Positions 6,486-16,061 of a stretch of 64,000 bases of DNA are shown here, piece by piece. The stretch lies in the NCBI RefSeq assembly GCF_003312915.1, contig NZ_CP030261.1, positions 1,550,001 through 1,614,000 on the forward strand, written 5' to 3'. The translations under genes were made by a program, and so were the position numbers. How positions within the stretch are numbered: position 1 is the stretch's first letter; the number at the start of each line of letters is the position of its first letter. Source of the stretch: Flavobacterium fluviale (GTDB lineage Bacteria; Bacteroidota; Bacteroidia; Flavobacteriales; Flavobacteriaceae). The notes below the pieces were generated by a model that was given only the letters and a program-made list of their open reading frames with translations, did no database searches and was not told where the DNA came from.

Positions 6486-9161
6486 ATGGCAGAAAAAAGA
6501 AGAGACCTTGTATTATCAGGATTAGAACCATTGATTATTACGCCCGAAAGTGTTTTTGTAAACGTTGGGGAACGTACGAATGTAACAGGTTCAAGAAAAT
6601 TCCTTCGATTAATCAAGGAAGAGAAATATGACGAGGCACTTGATATTGCAAGACAGCAGGTAGAGGGAGGAGCACAAATCATCGATATTAATATGGATGA
6701 GGGAATGCTTGATGGCGTTAATGCAATGACTAAATTTTTGAATTTAATTGCTGCAGAACCAGACATTTCGAGAGTGCCGATTATGATTGACAGTTCGAAA
6801 TGGGAAATCATCGAAGCAGGTCTTAAAGTAGTACAAGGAAAAAGCGTTGTAAACTCGATTTCGTTAAAGGAAGGAGAAGAAGCCTTTATTCATCATGCCA
6901 AATTAATCAAACGCTACGGAGCAGCTGCTATTGTTATGGCATTTGACGAAGTTGGGCAAGCCGATAATTACGATCGTAGAGTGGAGATTTGCCAACGTTC
7001 TTATGATATTTTGGTAAACAAAGTAGGTTTTCCTCCGCAGGATATTATTTTCGATTTGAATATTTTCCCAGTTGCAACAGGAATGGAAGAACATCGCCTG
7101 AATGCTTTGGACTTTTTTCGAGGAACAAAATGGGTTCGTGAGAATTTACCACACGCACATATTAGTGGTGGTGTAAGTAACGTTTCGTTTTCTTTTAGAG
7201 GAAATGATACGGTTCGTGAAGCGATGCACTCAGTGTTTTTATACCATGCCATTAAAAATGGAATGACGATGGGAATCGTGAATCCAGAGATGCTTACGAT
7301 TTATGATGATATTCCTAAAGACTTATTAGAACACGTTGAAGACGTAATTTTAGATAGACGCGACGATGCTACAGAACGACTTTTAGATTTTGCAGAAAAT
7401 GTAAAAGGAGAAGTAAAAAGCGATGAAAAAGCGATTCAGGAATGGCGTTTAGGATCTGTTCAGGATCGTATTACACATTCGTTGGTAAAAGGAATCGATG
7501 CTTTTATTGAAGAAGATGTGGAAGAAGCCCGTTTGGCAGCAACAAAACCAATTGAAGTTATCGAGATCAATTTAATGGCTGGAATGAATGTCGTTGGAGA
7601 TTTATTCGGAAGCGGAAAAATGTTCTTGCCACAGGTGGTGAAATCGGCTCGTGTAATGAAAAAAGCGGTGGCTTACCTACTGCCCTTTATCGAAGCAAGT
7701 AAGCAAGCCGGAGATAAACAAGGAAATGGGAAAATCCTAATGGCAACCGTAAAAGGTGATGTTCATGATATTGGTAAAAACATCGTTTCGGTAGTTTTGG
7801 CTTGTAACAATTACGAGATTGTAGATCTAGGTGTTATGGTGCCTCCAGAAAAAATTATTGCAGCTGCGATTGAACATGAAGTAGATATTATTGGATTAAG
7901 CGGACTGATCACACCTTCGCTTGACGAAATGGTGTATTTGGCCAAAGAATTGGACAAACAAGATATTAAAATCCCGATTATGATTGGTGGTGCAACCACT
8001 TCGCGCGCGCACACCGCGGTGAAAATTGCTCCTCAATATAGAGAAACTGTAATTCACGTAAACGATGCTTCGAGAGCCGTTACCGTTGCAGGAAATCTAT
8101 TAGATCATAACCGAAAAATATATGCAGCCGATATTCGTGCAGAATACGATTCTTTTAGAGAAACATTTTTAAATCGTTCCAGAGATAAAAACTTCTTAAC
8201 GATTGAAGATGCCCGTAAAAACAAATTACCATTGGATTGGTCTGAATACACGCCGACTAAACCAAAAGTAATTGGTGCGCAAACCATCGAAATAGAACTG
8301 GATGTTTTGGTTCCGTATATCGACTGGACACCGTTTTTCCAAACTTGGGAATTGTACGGAAAATATCCGGCAATTTTAACCGATGAGGTTGTGGGTGAAC
8401 AAGCAACATCTGTGTTTAAAGATGCTCAGGCGATGCTTAAAGTAATCTTAGAAGAGAAAAAACTAAAAGCAAAAGGTATTTACGGAATTTTCCCTGCGAA
8501 TCAGGTGGATGATGACGATATCGAATTGCGTGACGAAAACGGAAAAGTATTGGAAAAATTCTTAACGCTTCGCCAGCAGTCACAAAAAACAAAAGGTGCT
8601 CCAAACATCGCTTTAGCCGATTTTATTCTGCCAAAAGAAAGCGGAATAGAAGATTATATGGGAGCTTTTTGTGTAACCACAGGTTTTGGTGTTGACGAAT
8701 GGGCAGCGGAATATGAAAAGAATTTAGACGATTATAATTCGATTATGGTGAAAGCGCTTGCCGATCGTTTTGCAGAGGCTTTCGCCGAATATCTTCACGA
8801 GAGAGTACGTAAAGATTTCTGGGGTTATGATACAGAAGAATCTTTAACCAACGAAGAATTGATTAAAGAAAATTATAAAGGAATTCGTCCGGCGCCGGGT
8901 TATCCAGCTTGTCCAGATCACTTGGAAAAACCAACTATTTGGAAACTTTTAAATGTAGACGAAGAAATTGGAGTGACTCTGACAGAAAGCATGGCGATGT
9001 GGCCAGCTTCATCGGTTTCGGGATATTATTTCGGAAACCCAAAAAGCCGATATTTCGGACTCGGAAAAATAAAAGAAGATCAAGTTACAGATTACGCCAA
9101 ACGACGAAATGTTCCAACAGATTACGCCATGAAATGGTTAAATCCTAATATAGCAGATTAA
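6486..9161 (+). CDS. metH: Methionine synthase, folate-, B12- and SAM-binding modules (C-terminal part of split MetH)
   Basis: An 891-residue protein that carries the rest of cobalamin-dependent methionine synthase. In order: pterin-binding domain ([19 protein letters not shown] near 25, [10 protein letters not shown] near 78), the cap/B12 domain with the cobalt-ligand motif D425-V-H427-D-I-G430 followed by [15 protein letters not shown], and the SAM-dependent reactivation domain with [15 protein letters not shown] near 800. It starts exactly where the folate domain begins in fused enzymes, so the split is at a domain border. The homocysteine domain is in the preceding gene. The SAM-I riboswitch lies over 2 kb upstream; whether both genes share one transcript through the repeat-rich spacer is not known. 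Confidence 0.95.
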   Translation: MAEKRRDLVLSGLEPLIITPESVFVNVGERTNVTGSRKFLRLIKEEKYDEALDIARQQVEGGAQIIDINMDEGMLDGVNAMTKFLNLIAAEPDISRVPIMIDSSKWEIIEAGLKVVQGKSVVNSISLKEGEEAFIHHAKLIKRYGAAAIVMAFDEVGQADNYDRRVEICQRSYDILVNKVGFPPQDIIFDLNIFPVATGMEEHRLNALDFFRGTKWVRENLPHAHISGGVSNVSFSFRGNDTVREAMHSVFLYHAIKNGMTMGIVNPEMLTIYDDIPKDLLEHVEDVILDRRDDATERLLDFAENVKGEVKSDEKAIQEWRLGSVQDRITHSLVKGIDAFIEEDVEEARLAATKPIEVIEINLMAGMNVVGDLFGSGKMFLPQVVKSARVMKKAVAYLLPFIEASKQAGDKQGNGKILMATVKGDVHDIGKNIVSVVLACNNYEIVDLGVMVPPEKIIAAAIEHEVDIIGLSGLITPSLDEMVYLAKELDKQDIKIPIMIGGATTSRAHTAVKIAPQYRETVIHVNDASRAVTVAGNLLDHNRKIYAADIRAEYDSFRETFLNRSRDKNFLTIEDARKNKLPLDWSEYTPTKPKVIGAQTIEIELDVLVPYIDWTPFFQTWELYGKYPAILTDEVVGEQATSVFKDAQAMLKVILEEKKLKAKGIYGIFPANQVDDDDIELRDENGKVLEKFLTLRQQSQKTKGAPNIALADFILPKESGIEDYMGAFCVTTGFGVDEWAAEYEKNLDDYNSIMVKALADRFAEAFAEYLHERVRKDFWGYDTEESLTNEELIKENYKGIRPAPGYPACPDHLEKPTIWKLLNVDEEIGVTLTESMAMWPASSVSGYYFGNPKSRYFGLGKIKEDQVTDYAKRRNVPTDYAMKWLNPNIAD

Positions 9162-9167
9162 AAGAAA

Positions 9168-9222
9168 AAGTTTCAGGTTTCAGGTTTCAGGTTCGCACGT
9201 AACTTGAAACCTGAAACTTAAA
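9168..9222. repeat. TTTCAGG direct repeats with inverted partner
   Basis: Three TTTCAGG units in a row (from 9171), then AACTTGAAACCTGAAACTT (9201-9219) complementary to them. Located in the 83-bp spacer between metH and metF; it could form a hairpin, no T run. Confidence 0.6.
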
Positions 9223-9244
9223 AAACTTGAAACAAAAATAAAAA

Positions 9245-10201
9245 ATGAAAGTAACAGAGCATATAGAAAACGCCAAAGGAAAAACATTATTCTCATTTGA
9301 AATTATTCCGCCTCAAAAGGGGAAAAGCATTCAGGAATTATACGATAATATAGATCCGTTAATGGAGTTTAAACCGCCGTTTATTGATGTAACGACTTCT
9401 CGCGAAGAGTATATTTACATTGATCGTGGTAACGGACTTTTGGATAAAAAATTAACTCGTATGCGTCCGGGAACGCTTGGAATATGCGCTTCTATAAAAC
9501 ATAAATACAATGTAGATACAGTTCCGCATTTGCTTTGCGGCGGATTTACGCAGGAAGAAACTGAATATATGCTGGTTGATTGTCAGTATTTAGGAATTAA
9601 CAATGTGATGGCGCTTCGCGGAGATGCAATGAAGGATGAGCAGTCTTTTACACCAAAAGCGGGAGGAAATCATTATGCGATTGATTTGGTACGCCAAATT
9701 AACGATTTGAACTGCGGGAAATATCTGCATGAAGTGATGGATATAGACAATAAAGCTGATTTTTGTATTGGTGTTGCAGGTTATCCTGAAAAACATTTAG
9801 AATCACCATCTTTACAATCAGATTTAAAAAGATTAAAAGAAAAAGTTGATGCAGGAGCAGATTATGTGGTAACACAGATGTTTTTTGACAACTCTAAATA
9901 TTTTAATTTTGTAAAAAAGGCAAGAGAAATTGGTATCACAATTCCAATTATTCCTGGAATTAAACCAATCGCTGTTCAAAGGCATTTACAGATTTTGCCG
10001 CAGATTTTTAGAATCGATTTACCAGAAGATTTAATCGATGCTATAGATAAATGCAAGAATAACGCTGAAATTAAACAAGTAGGAATCGAGTGGGCAGTTC
10101 AGCAGTCATTAGAATTAAAAGCTGCCGGAGTTCCATTTTTACACTATTATTCAATGGGGAAATCTGAGAATATCCGCCAGATTGCAAGTCAGGTTTTTTA
10201 A
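9245..10201 (+). CDS. metF: Methylenetetrahydrofolate reductase
   Basis: It reduces 5,10-methylene-THF to 5-methyl-THF, the methyl donor for MetH, using a flavin. The 318-residue length and motifs match MetF: FSFEIIPPQKGKSIQELY at the N-terminus, VTTSREEYIYIDRGNG, VMALRGDAMKDEQ (RGD region), GVAGYPEKHLESPS and ADYVVTQMFFDNSKYFNFV, then IPIIPGIKPI. It lies 83 bp after the second metH gene and completes the methyl-cycle cluster under the upstream SAM riboswitch (co-transcription inferred). Confidence 0.95.
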   Translation: MKVTEHIENAKGKTLFSFEIIPPQKGKSIQELYDNIDPLMEFKPPFIDVTTSREEYIYIDRGNGLLDKKLTRMRPGTLGICASIKHKYNVDTVPHLLCGGFTQEETEYMLVDCQYLGINNVMALRGDAMKDEQSFTPKAGGNHYAIDLVRQINDLNCGKYLHEVMDIDNKADFCIGVAGYPEKHLESPSLQSDLKRLKEKVDAGADYVVTQMFFDNSKYFNFVKKAREIGITIPIIPGIKPIAVQRHLQILPQIFRIDLPEDLIDAIDKCKNNAEIKQVGIEWAVQQSLELKAAGVPFLHYYSMGKSENIRQIASQVF

Positions 10202-10214
10202 GGTATTTGCGAGG

Positions 10215-10247
10215 AACTTTGTCAAAGTTTTAAACTTTGACAAAGTT
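10215..10247. repeat. Hairpin with AAACTTTGACAAAGTT arm
   Basis: 16-bp perfect stem, 1-nt centre (10231). The core CAAAGTTTTAAACTTTG recurs in the terminator hairpins at 43428-43466 and 48165-48202. There is no T run here, so its use as metF terminator is doubtful. Confidence 0.7.
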
Positions 10248-10260
10248 GTTCAAGTATAGT

Positions 10261-10364
10261 TTTGTCATTCCGAGGAACGAGGAATCGCACCCGGGTGTCA
10301 ACAAAGATTGGCGATCTACTTTGTAGAGTTTCTAGTGCGATTCCTCGTTCCTCGGAATGACAAA
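10261..10364. repeat. Long inverted repeat element (30-nt perfect arms)
   Basis: Arms 10261-10290 and 10335-10364 are perfect reverse complements, with a 44-nt loop. The arm contains TTCCGAGGAACGAGGAATCG. A second, diverged element of the same design (TTGCGAGGAACGAAGCAATC) is at 48077-48153 and a lone arm at 36063-36082. A dispersed non-coding palindromic unit. Confidence 0.85.
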
Positions 10365-10407
10365 AAAGTTGGAATTTGGATTTTTTTTAATTGAAATTTA
10401 AAAAATT

Positions 10408-11061
10408 ATGAAACAAGAAGAACTACAAGCCATAGCCTCTCAATTAAAAAATCCGTCGGGAGAGAAAGGAATCGAAATGGCAAATATGATGAACGAAACG
10501 AACATCAATATGACTCGTCATTCGATTCAAAATCTAAATATTTCTAAAGAAAATAAAATTCTGGAATTAGGTCATGGAAATGCAGGACACGCAGCATTTT
10601 TATTCGAACAAGCTGACAATCTAAGATATTATGGACTGGAAATGTCGGAACTGATGTTTCAGGAAGCGCGCCAGATAAACCGAAATTTTGTTTCTCAAAA
10701 ACAAGCTTTTTTTTCACTTTATGATGGAAACAAAATTCCATTTGAAGACGAATTTTTCGATAAAATATTTACCGTAAATACAATTTACTTTTGGCAGGAA
10801 CCAGAAAAATTACTTTTAGAAATTTACAGGGTTTTAAAACCAAACGGAAATTTCTGCTTAACATTTGCAGAGGAAGACTTTATGAAGAAACTTCCATTTA
10901 CTCAATTTGAATTTGAACTTTACAGCACTGAAAAGGCTCAAAAGCTAATCGAAAAAACACCTTTTACGATCGCGTACACAGAAACACAGACAGAAAAAGT
11001 AAAAAGCAAAACAGGAGAATTGGTTGACAGAGCTTTTACGACTATTGTTCTGGAGAGATAA
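10408..11061 (+). CDS. Class I SAM-dependent methyltransferase
   Basis: A 217-residue Rossmann-fold methyltransferase. Motif I is ILELGHGNAGHAAFLFEQA near residue 51, the acidic end of strand 2 is YYGLEMSELMFQEA, and the post-motif region FFDKIFTVNTIYFWQEPEKL plus EIYRVLKPNGNFCLTF are typical of the Methyltransf_11/UbiE-like group. The substrate cannot be told. No partner gene is adjacent: it stands alone between the inverted-repeat element and a transporter gene. Confidence 0.85.
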   Translation: MKQEELQAIASQLKNPSGEKGIEMANMMNETNINMTRHSIQNLNISKENKILELGHGNAGHAAFLFEQADNLRYYGLEMSELMFQEARQINRNFVSQKQAFFSLYDGNKIPFEDEFFDKIFTVNTIYFWQEPEKLLLEIYRVLKPNGNFCLTFAEEDFMKKLPFTQFEFELYSTEKAQKLIEKTPFTIAYTETQTEKVKSKTGELVDRAFTTIVLER

Positions 11062-11208
11062 TTTTTTTGCCACAATTAAAAGATTTAAAGGATTTTTTTA
11101 ATCTGTGTTAATCCGTATAATCTGCGGCAAAAGAAAATCAATTCACGCAGTTTTTTTTAGTACTTTCATTCTTTAATTAATCATTCTGAATTATAATCGT
11201 TTAAAATT

Positions 11209-12432
11209 ATGGAAGTTAAGAAAATCAATTTTTTACATAATTACAGCAGTATATTAACGCTTCTTGGAGGGATTATAATAGGAAGTATTTTTGGATTGGT
11301 TTTCGGAGAAAAAGTTTTGATAGTAAAACCAATTGGGGATATATTTCTGAACTTACTTTTCACGGCCATTATCCCGCTTATCTTTTTTACAATTGGTTCG
11401 TCAATTGCTAATTTGGAGAGAACGGAAAAACTCGGAAAGCTGTTTGTTATCATGATTTTGGTTTTTCTGGCTACAATCCTTATTTCGGCAATTGTGATGA
11501 TTTTTGCCGTTTATCTTTTCCCCATTCATCAGGATATAGCTATTACTAAAATTCCTTTAGAAAACATGGATTCAGGATCGGCTGGAGATCAAATTGCAAA
11601 ACTAGTAACAGCAAATGATTTCTTCGAATTGCTCTCTAGAAAAAGCATGCTTGCTTTGATCATCTTTTCTTTTTTAATTGGTTTTGCAACATTGCAGTCT
11701 GGTGAAAAAGGAAATGCTTTCAAGAGTTTTCTCGATTCTGGAAACGAGGTTATGAAACAGCTTTTAAACATTATAATGAAATTGGCACCAATTGGTTTGG
11801 GAGCTTACTTTGCGTATCAGGTTGGTATTTTTGGACCGCAGTTGTTTGGCGTTTATGCAAAACCTATGGCAGTTTATTATGCAGCCTGTATCTTTTATTT
11901 CTTCGTGTTCTTTAGTTTATACGCACTTGTCGCTGGCGGGAAAAGAGCTTTTAAAGTTTTTTGGACTAATAATATAACGCCGTCTTTAACCGCAGTAGGA
12001 ACGTGCAGCAGTATTGCGACTATTCCAGCCAATCTGGAAGCAGCAGAAAAAATGGGAATTCCGGCACATGTTCGAAATTTAGTAATTCCACTTGGCGCGC
12101 CATTGCACAAAGACGGTTCGAGTATGTCATCTATTTTAAAAATCACTTTTTTGTTTGCCATGTTTGGAAAGGATTTTACAGATCCAATGACTATTCTTTT
12201 GGCTTTAGGAATTACAGTAATTGTTTCTATTGTTGAAGGCGGAATTCCAAACGGCGGTTATATTGGCGAAATCCTAGCGATTACAGTTTATGGCTTTCCA
12301 ATGGAACAAGCACTCCCGGTTGCTATGATTTTAGGAACTTTGGTCGATCCAATAGCCACTTTGCTAAATGCAAACGGAGATGTAATTTGTTCGATGATGG
12401 TTTCGAGATTCTCTGAAAAAACGAAATGGTAA
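11209..12432 (+). CDS. Dicarboxylate/amino acid:cation symporter (DAACS family)
   Basis: A 407-residue inner-membrane transporter that takes up a dicarboxylate or acidic amino acid with Na+ or H+. Multiple hydrophobic segments are evident (IIIGSIFGLVF, LLFTAIIPLIFFTIGSSIA, IMILVFLATILISAIVMIF). Family motifs near the substrate site are seen: SLTAVGTCSSIATIPANLEA, VIPLGAPLHKDGSSM and the final LVDPIATLLNANGDVICSMM. The substrate (glutamate, aspartate or C4-dicarboxylate) is not decided by these. Its gene faces the receptor gene downstream. Confidence 0.92.
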   Translation: MEVKKINFLHNYSSILTLLGGIIIGSIFGLVFGEKVLIVKPIGDIFLNLLFTAIIPLIFFTIGSSIANLERTEKLGKLFVIMILVFLATILISAIVMIFAVYLFPIHQDIAITKIPLENMDSGSAGDQIAKLVTANDFFELLSRKSMLALIIFSFLIGFATLQSGEKGNAFKSFLDSGNEVMKQLLNIIMKLAPIGLGAYFAYQVGIFGPQLFGVYAKPMAVYYAACIFYFFVFFSLYALVAGGKRAFKVFWTNNITPSLTAVGTCSSIATIPANLEAAEKMGIPAHVRNLVIPLGAPLHKDGSSMSSILKITFLFAMFGKDFTDPMTILLALGITVIVSIVEGGIPNGGYIGEILAITVYGFPMEQALPVAMILGTLVDPIATLLNANGDVICSMMVSRFSEKTKW

Positions 12433-12458
12433 CAGAATACAGGGATTTAAAATACAAA

Positions 12459-12483
12459 GAGCCTGTTTGAAGGAAACAGGCTC
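12459..12483 (-). terminator. Terminator of the TonB-dependent receptor gene
   Basis: GAGCCTGTTT / AAACAGGCTC stem (10 bp), 5-nt loop; on the minus strand it is followed by TTTGTATTTT. It lies between convergent genes and may act both ways, but the T-rich side serves the minus strand. Confidence 0.75.
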
Positions 12484-12531
12484 TAACTAACACAAAAAAA
12501 ACAAAAAACAAGGTATTTAAAGAACGAAACT

Positions 12532-14649
12532 TTATATTCGGTATGTAAATGCAATCGTCGCAATACGATTGTCAAGATCATATCTTTTGTCTATACTGGT
12601 CTGCGCAACTACAGATTTGATGTAGAAATTATTAGTATTGAAAACATCAGTAATATTCAATTTGATATTTCCTTTTTTAGCCAAGACTTGTTTAGAAATT
12701 CCAATGCTGAAATCAAAGAAACCATCTCTTTCATAAACTCCAAGATTCGATTTAGATTGATATTGTGCATTTCCTTCCGCTTTCCAAGTATCAGTTATAT
12801 TGAAAGAATTTTGAACACTTACATTCAAAGTCATTATAGGATCAATTGTAGAGCTGTTTAAAACATTGCCCATAAATTTATTTTCAAAAACATTCAATAA
12901 AGTATTCACAGACCACCATTTATAAAATTCAGCTGTATTGGTAATATTGATTCCGTAATTGTATGATTTGTCCACATTTATTTGAGTGGTTACTGTGGTG
13001 TTGGTTACTGAATTGTAGTTATATACTTCTGTGAAAACATCTTTTGTACTATTAAAATAAATAGAAGCCATAAAATTACTTTTCCAGGCATAGCCAATTT
13101 CCATTGCATGCGTAATCTCAGGAATCAAGTTTGGATTTCCCTGCGTATAATTAAATGAATCATCATAGAAACGAAACGGATTCAAATCAAACTGGCTCGG
13201 TCTATTGATTCTCTTGCTGTAAGATGCATGAGCAGAATGACTGCTTGTAAATTCGTATTTTAAAGAAAGGCTGGGAAACCATTTCAAATAATCATCTTTA
13301 TGCTCTTCATTCAACGTTTTTTGATCAATATTTATGGCAGTGTATTCGGTTCTTAAACCCGCTTGAATGTTCAGTTTTTCTAACTGATATTTGTAATTCG
13401 CATAAGCGGCATAAATCTGTTCATTATATTCGAAATGATTGGTCGAATTAAAATCGATCAGCCATTGATTGTTATCGAAATATTCGTATACAGAAGGATT
13501 ATCATTGTTCTTCACCGAACCTTTAAATCCCCATTCAATAGATTGTTTTTCCTTGAAAGGATTCACAAAATCAACTTTTCCTGTAAAAACTCTTACTTGA
13601 GAAGGAATGTAACCACGGCGGTCGTTTACAACTGCAGCATTGCCGGTATTGTCTGCACTTTGAAATTGATTAGATCTAAATTTAAATGTTTCATATTCAA
13701 AATCAAAAGACATATTTTTTCCTTCAGTATTAAATTTATGAACTCCAGAAAAAGCATACGTATAATCATTCCACTTTTCTTTACTGTCATTATAAGTCAA
13801 AGCATCAAAAATAGGCTGATTGGCTGTATTTAAAACAGCATTTGTTCCGTTTGCGATATTTTCATAACGACCGATTTTTGCATCTACATAAAACTCTAAA
13901 TTCGTTTTAGGAGAAACTTCATATTGAGTGCCAATTTTGAAATTATTAGAAGTCAGAGGTTCATCAGTAATAGAAGTCTGGTGATTTGTGCTGACAATTT
14001 CTTGACGAGTTGGATCGGTAAACTGAATTTGATTAAATTGTTTATGCTCTTCTTCACCACGGAAAGTATAGCTGTAATTTCCGAAAACGCCCCATTTATC
14101 TTTATTGTAATTTAAGTTGAAGCCAGAATTGGTTCTGTTTTTTCGGCCTCTTCCATAGCTGGCAAAAGCAGTTCCTTTTAAACCTGAAGCATTTGGCTTT
14201 TTTAAAATGATATTGATAATTCCAGCTTTTCCGGCTGCGTCATATTTAGAAGAAGGATTTGTAATAACTTCTATTTGTTTAATATTGGATGAGGTTGTGG
14301 CTTTTAGATAATTGGCCAATTCTTTTTGCGAAAGCTGTGTCAATTTTCCATTAATCATTACTGCAACACCTTGTTGACCGCGAATTGATAAATCGCCGTC
14401 CTGAGAGACAACAACGCCTGGAGCACGCGACAAAACATCAAGTGCCGTACCGCCTTCAGAAACAATGCTGTTTTCTACATTAAAAACAAGACGATCTGAT
14501 TTTTGTGTAAATAAAACTTTCTTTCTTGCAATCACGATTTCATCCAGAGCATTTATAGATGTTTCTATGATACTGTCATTTTTTTCTTTTTCTTGTGAAA
14601 ATCCATATACCGAAAAAGCAAGCATAATAGATGTTATAAAATTTTTCAT
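12532..14649 (-). CDS. TonB-dependent outer-membrane receptor (outer-membrane beta-barrel family)
   Basis: A 705-residue outer-membrane protein. A signal peptide (MKNFITSIMLAFSVYGFSQ) is followed by a plug domain: ALDVLSRAPGVVVSQDGDLS, IRGQQGVAVMINGKLTQLS, IEVITNPSSKYDAAGKAGII. The rest is a beta-barrel rich in aromatic-ended strands (YGRGRKNRTNSGFNLNYNKD, FNSTKDVFTEVYNYNS), and it ends in IATIAFTYRI with an aromatic near the end, of the OMP_b-brl_3 type. The usual N-terminal CarboxypepD_reg domain is absent. No SusD-like partner is adjacent, so a glycan role is not supported; the substrate is unknown. It stands alone with a long (about 200 nt) predicted leader. Confidence 0.88.
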   Translation of the reverse strand: MKNFITSIMLAFSVYGFSQEKEKNDSIIETSINALDEIVIARKKVLFTQKSDRLVFNVENSIVSEGGTALDVLSRAPGVVVSQDGDLSIRGQQGVAVMINGKLTQLSQKELANYLKATTSSNIKQIEVITNPSSKYDAAGKAGIINIILKKPNASGLKGTAFASYGRGRKNRTNSGFNLNYNKDKWGVFGNYSYTFRGEEEHKQFNQIQFTDPTRQEIVSTNHQTSITDEPLTSNNFKIGTQYEVSPKTNLEFYVDAKIGRYENIANGTNAVLNTANQPIFDALTYNDSKEKWNDYTYAFSGVHKFNTEGKNMSFDFEYETFKFRSNQFQSADNTGNAAVVNDRRGYIPSQVRVFTGKVDFVNPFKEKQSIEWGFKGSVKNNDNPSVYEYFDNNQWLIDFNSTNHFEYNEQIYAAYANYKYQLEKLNIQAGLRTEYTAINIDQKTLNEEHKDDYLKWFPSLSLKYEFTSSHSAHASYSKRINRPSQFDLNPFRFYDDSFNYTQGNPNLIPEITHAMEIGYAWKSNFMASIYFNSTKDVFTEVYNYNSVTNTTVTTQINVDKSYNYGINITNTAEFYKWWSVNTLLNVFENKFMGNVLNSSTIDPIMTLNVSVQNSFNITDTWKAEGNAQYQSKSNLGVYERDGFFDFSIGISKQVLAKKGNIKLNITDVFNTNNFYIKSVVAQTSIDKRYDLDNRIATIAFTYRI

Positions 14650-14852
14650 TTTGTTTGAATTTTTGCACGATCTAAATCTTCGTTAGAAAGTAATCTTTAA
14701 AAAAAATTGAATTAGAATTATTGAAGCACAATTCGTTCTAATTTATCCGAGAATCTTTTTTGAAGATGTTTTGCAAAAATTGAAACAGTAGAAATAGTTT
14801 TTTTGAAAGTTTGAAGTACTAACATACTGGTGGCATTTATAATTTGATTTGC

Positions 14853-14860
14853 CAAAGATA
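14853..14860 (-). promoter_or_regulatory. Putative -7 element of the receptor gene
   Basis: CAAAGATA on the plus strand, i.e. TATCTTTG on the minus strand, an exact TAnnTTTG match; no clear TTG at -33. It would give a leader of about 200 nt. The rest of the 14650-14949 spacer shows nothing else that I can support. Confidence 0.35.
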
Positions 14861-14946
14861 TAAACTATTTATAATAAGTCTAAATAAAAATAGAATTAAT
14901 TTGAGCTTTAAAACATAATTGGTTGATTCTAAGAAATGAGTACATT

Positions 14947-14987
14947 AAAAAAAGCGGTTTGTTTTTAGTTTAAAACAAACCGCTTTT
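14947..14987 (-). terminator. Terminator of gldA
   Basis: 16-bp stem AAAAGCGGTTTGTTTT (14950-14965) with its complement 14972-14987; on the minus strand the stem ends in a run of seven T. Confidence 0.9.
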
Positions 14988-15016
14988 CTAAGAAAACTGT
15001 GACTGAGACTGAAAAC

Positions 15017-15913
15017 TTATTTCGTAATCTCTCTAAAAACAGCTTCTAGATTTTTATTTTTTTGATTCAATTGTAAAGTTTTTAAACCATTTTCGTTGGC
15101 GAAATCAAAAATAGCAGGACGCATATCTTTATCAGTAACAAAAGTCAGTTCCCACGTCATGTCATGTGTATTAACGTAAGAACTTATATTCGCCAATTTA
15201 GCTAAAAGCTGTTCTTCAACTTTATAATCAAACTCTACTTCAATTACTTGCTCTTTATTTGCAGTAACTAAATGATCTAATTTATTATCTGCTACAATTT
15301 GTCCTTTGTCAATAATTATGACACGATCGCAAATCGCTTCTACTTCCTGCATAATGTGTGTAGATAAAAAAACAGTTTTATTTTTTCCTGCATTTTTAAT
15401 CACATTACGAATTTCCATTAACTGGTTAGGATCCAATCCAGTAGTTGGTTCATCTAATATTAAAACGTCTGGATTGTGGAGTAAAGCATTCGCAAGTCCA
15501 ACACGCTGGCGGTATCCTTTAGAAAGCTGACCAATTTTTTTATGGCTTTCTGGTGTCAGTCCTGTCAGTTCAATTACCTCTTCAATTCTAGATTTTGGCA
15601 CGTTATAAACATCGGCATTAAAAGCCAAATACTCACGAACATACAAATCCAAATATAGCGGATTATGTTCTGGAAGATACCCAATAGAATGCTGCACTGC
15701 TTTAGTAGCTGACATGACATCATGACCATTTACAAGGGCTGAGCCACTATCGGCAAGTAAATACGTGGTCAAAATTTTCATTAAAGTAGATTTTCCAGCT
15801 CCATTGGGTCCAAGAAATCCTACGATTTCTCCTTTCTCAATTTTAAAAGAAATTCCATTCAAAGCTTTTTGCTCTCCGTAACTTTTTGATATGCTGTTTA
15901 CTTCTATCGACAT
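15017..15913 (-). CDS. gldA: Gliding-motility ABC transporter ATPase GldA
   Basis: ATP-binding subunit of the Gld ABC transporter needed for gliding in F. johnsoniae. It is 298 residues with Walker A GPNGAGKST at 35-43, signature LSKGYRQ at 130-136, Walker B LILDEP at 151-156 and the switch histidine in FLSTHIMQEVEA. The N-terminus MSIEVNSISKSYGEQKALNG and overall length agree with GldA as I remember it. Its permease partners GldF and GldG are not nearby, which is also so in F. johnsoniae. It is transcribed alone, with its own promoter and a strong terminator. A different ABC-2 type ATPase is possible but less likely given the other gld genes in the window. Confidence 0.87.
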   Translation of the reverse strand: MSIEVNSISKSYGEQKALNGISFKIEKGEIVGFLGPNGAGKSTLMKILTTYLLADSGSALVNGHDVMSATKAVQHSIGYLPEHNPLYLDLYVREYLAFNADVYNVPKSRIEEVIELTGLTPESHKKIGQLSKGYRQRVGLANALLHNPDVLILDEPTTGLDPNQLMEIRNVIKNAGKNKTVFLSTHIMQEVEAICDRVIIIDKGQIVADNKLDHLVTANKEQVIEVEFDYKVEEQLLAKLANISSYVNTHDMTWELTFVTDKDMRPAIFDFANENGLKTLQLNQKNKNLEAVFREITK

Positions 15914-15930
15914 AGACTTTTTATTTGCTA

Positions 15931-15938
15931 CAAAAGTA
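15931..15938 (-). promoter_or_regulatory. Putative -7 element of gldA
   Basis: TACTTTTG on the minus strand (plus CAAAAGTA), 17 nt before the gldA ATG; no clear -33 box. Confidence 0.4.
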
Positions 15939-16061
15939 AATAGAAATAGTTTCTATTACTACATTTTACATTATTAAAGTAAATATAAAAAAATCCAGCA
16001 GCCCTTTATTCACGGCATCGTTATTGTTAAAGGAATGCTAAAATAAATTAAAACCCAAGTT

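Noticed and set aside
13435..13833. 132-codon plus-strand frame opposite the TonB-dependent receptor
   Set aside because: It lies wholly inside the receptor gene on the other strand, has a skewed composition and no start signal.
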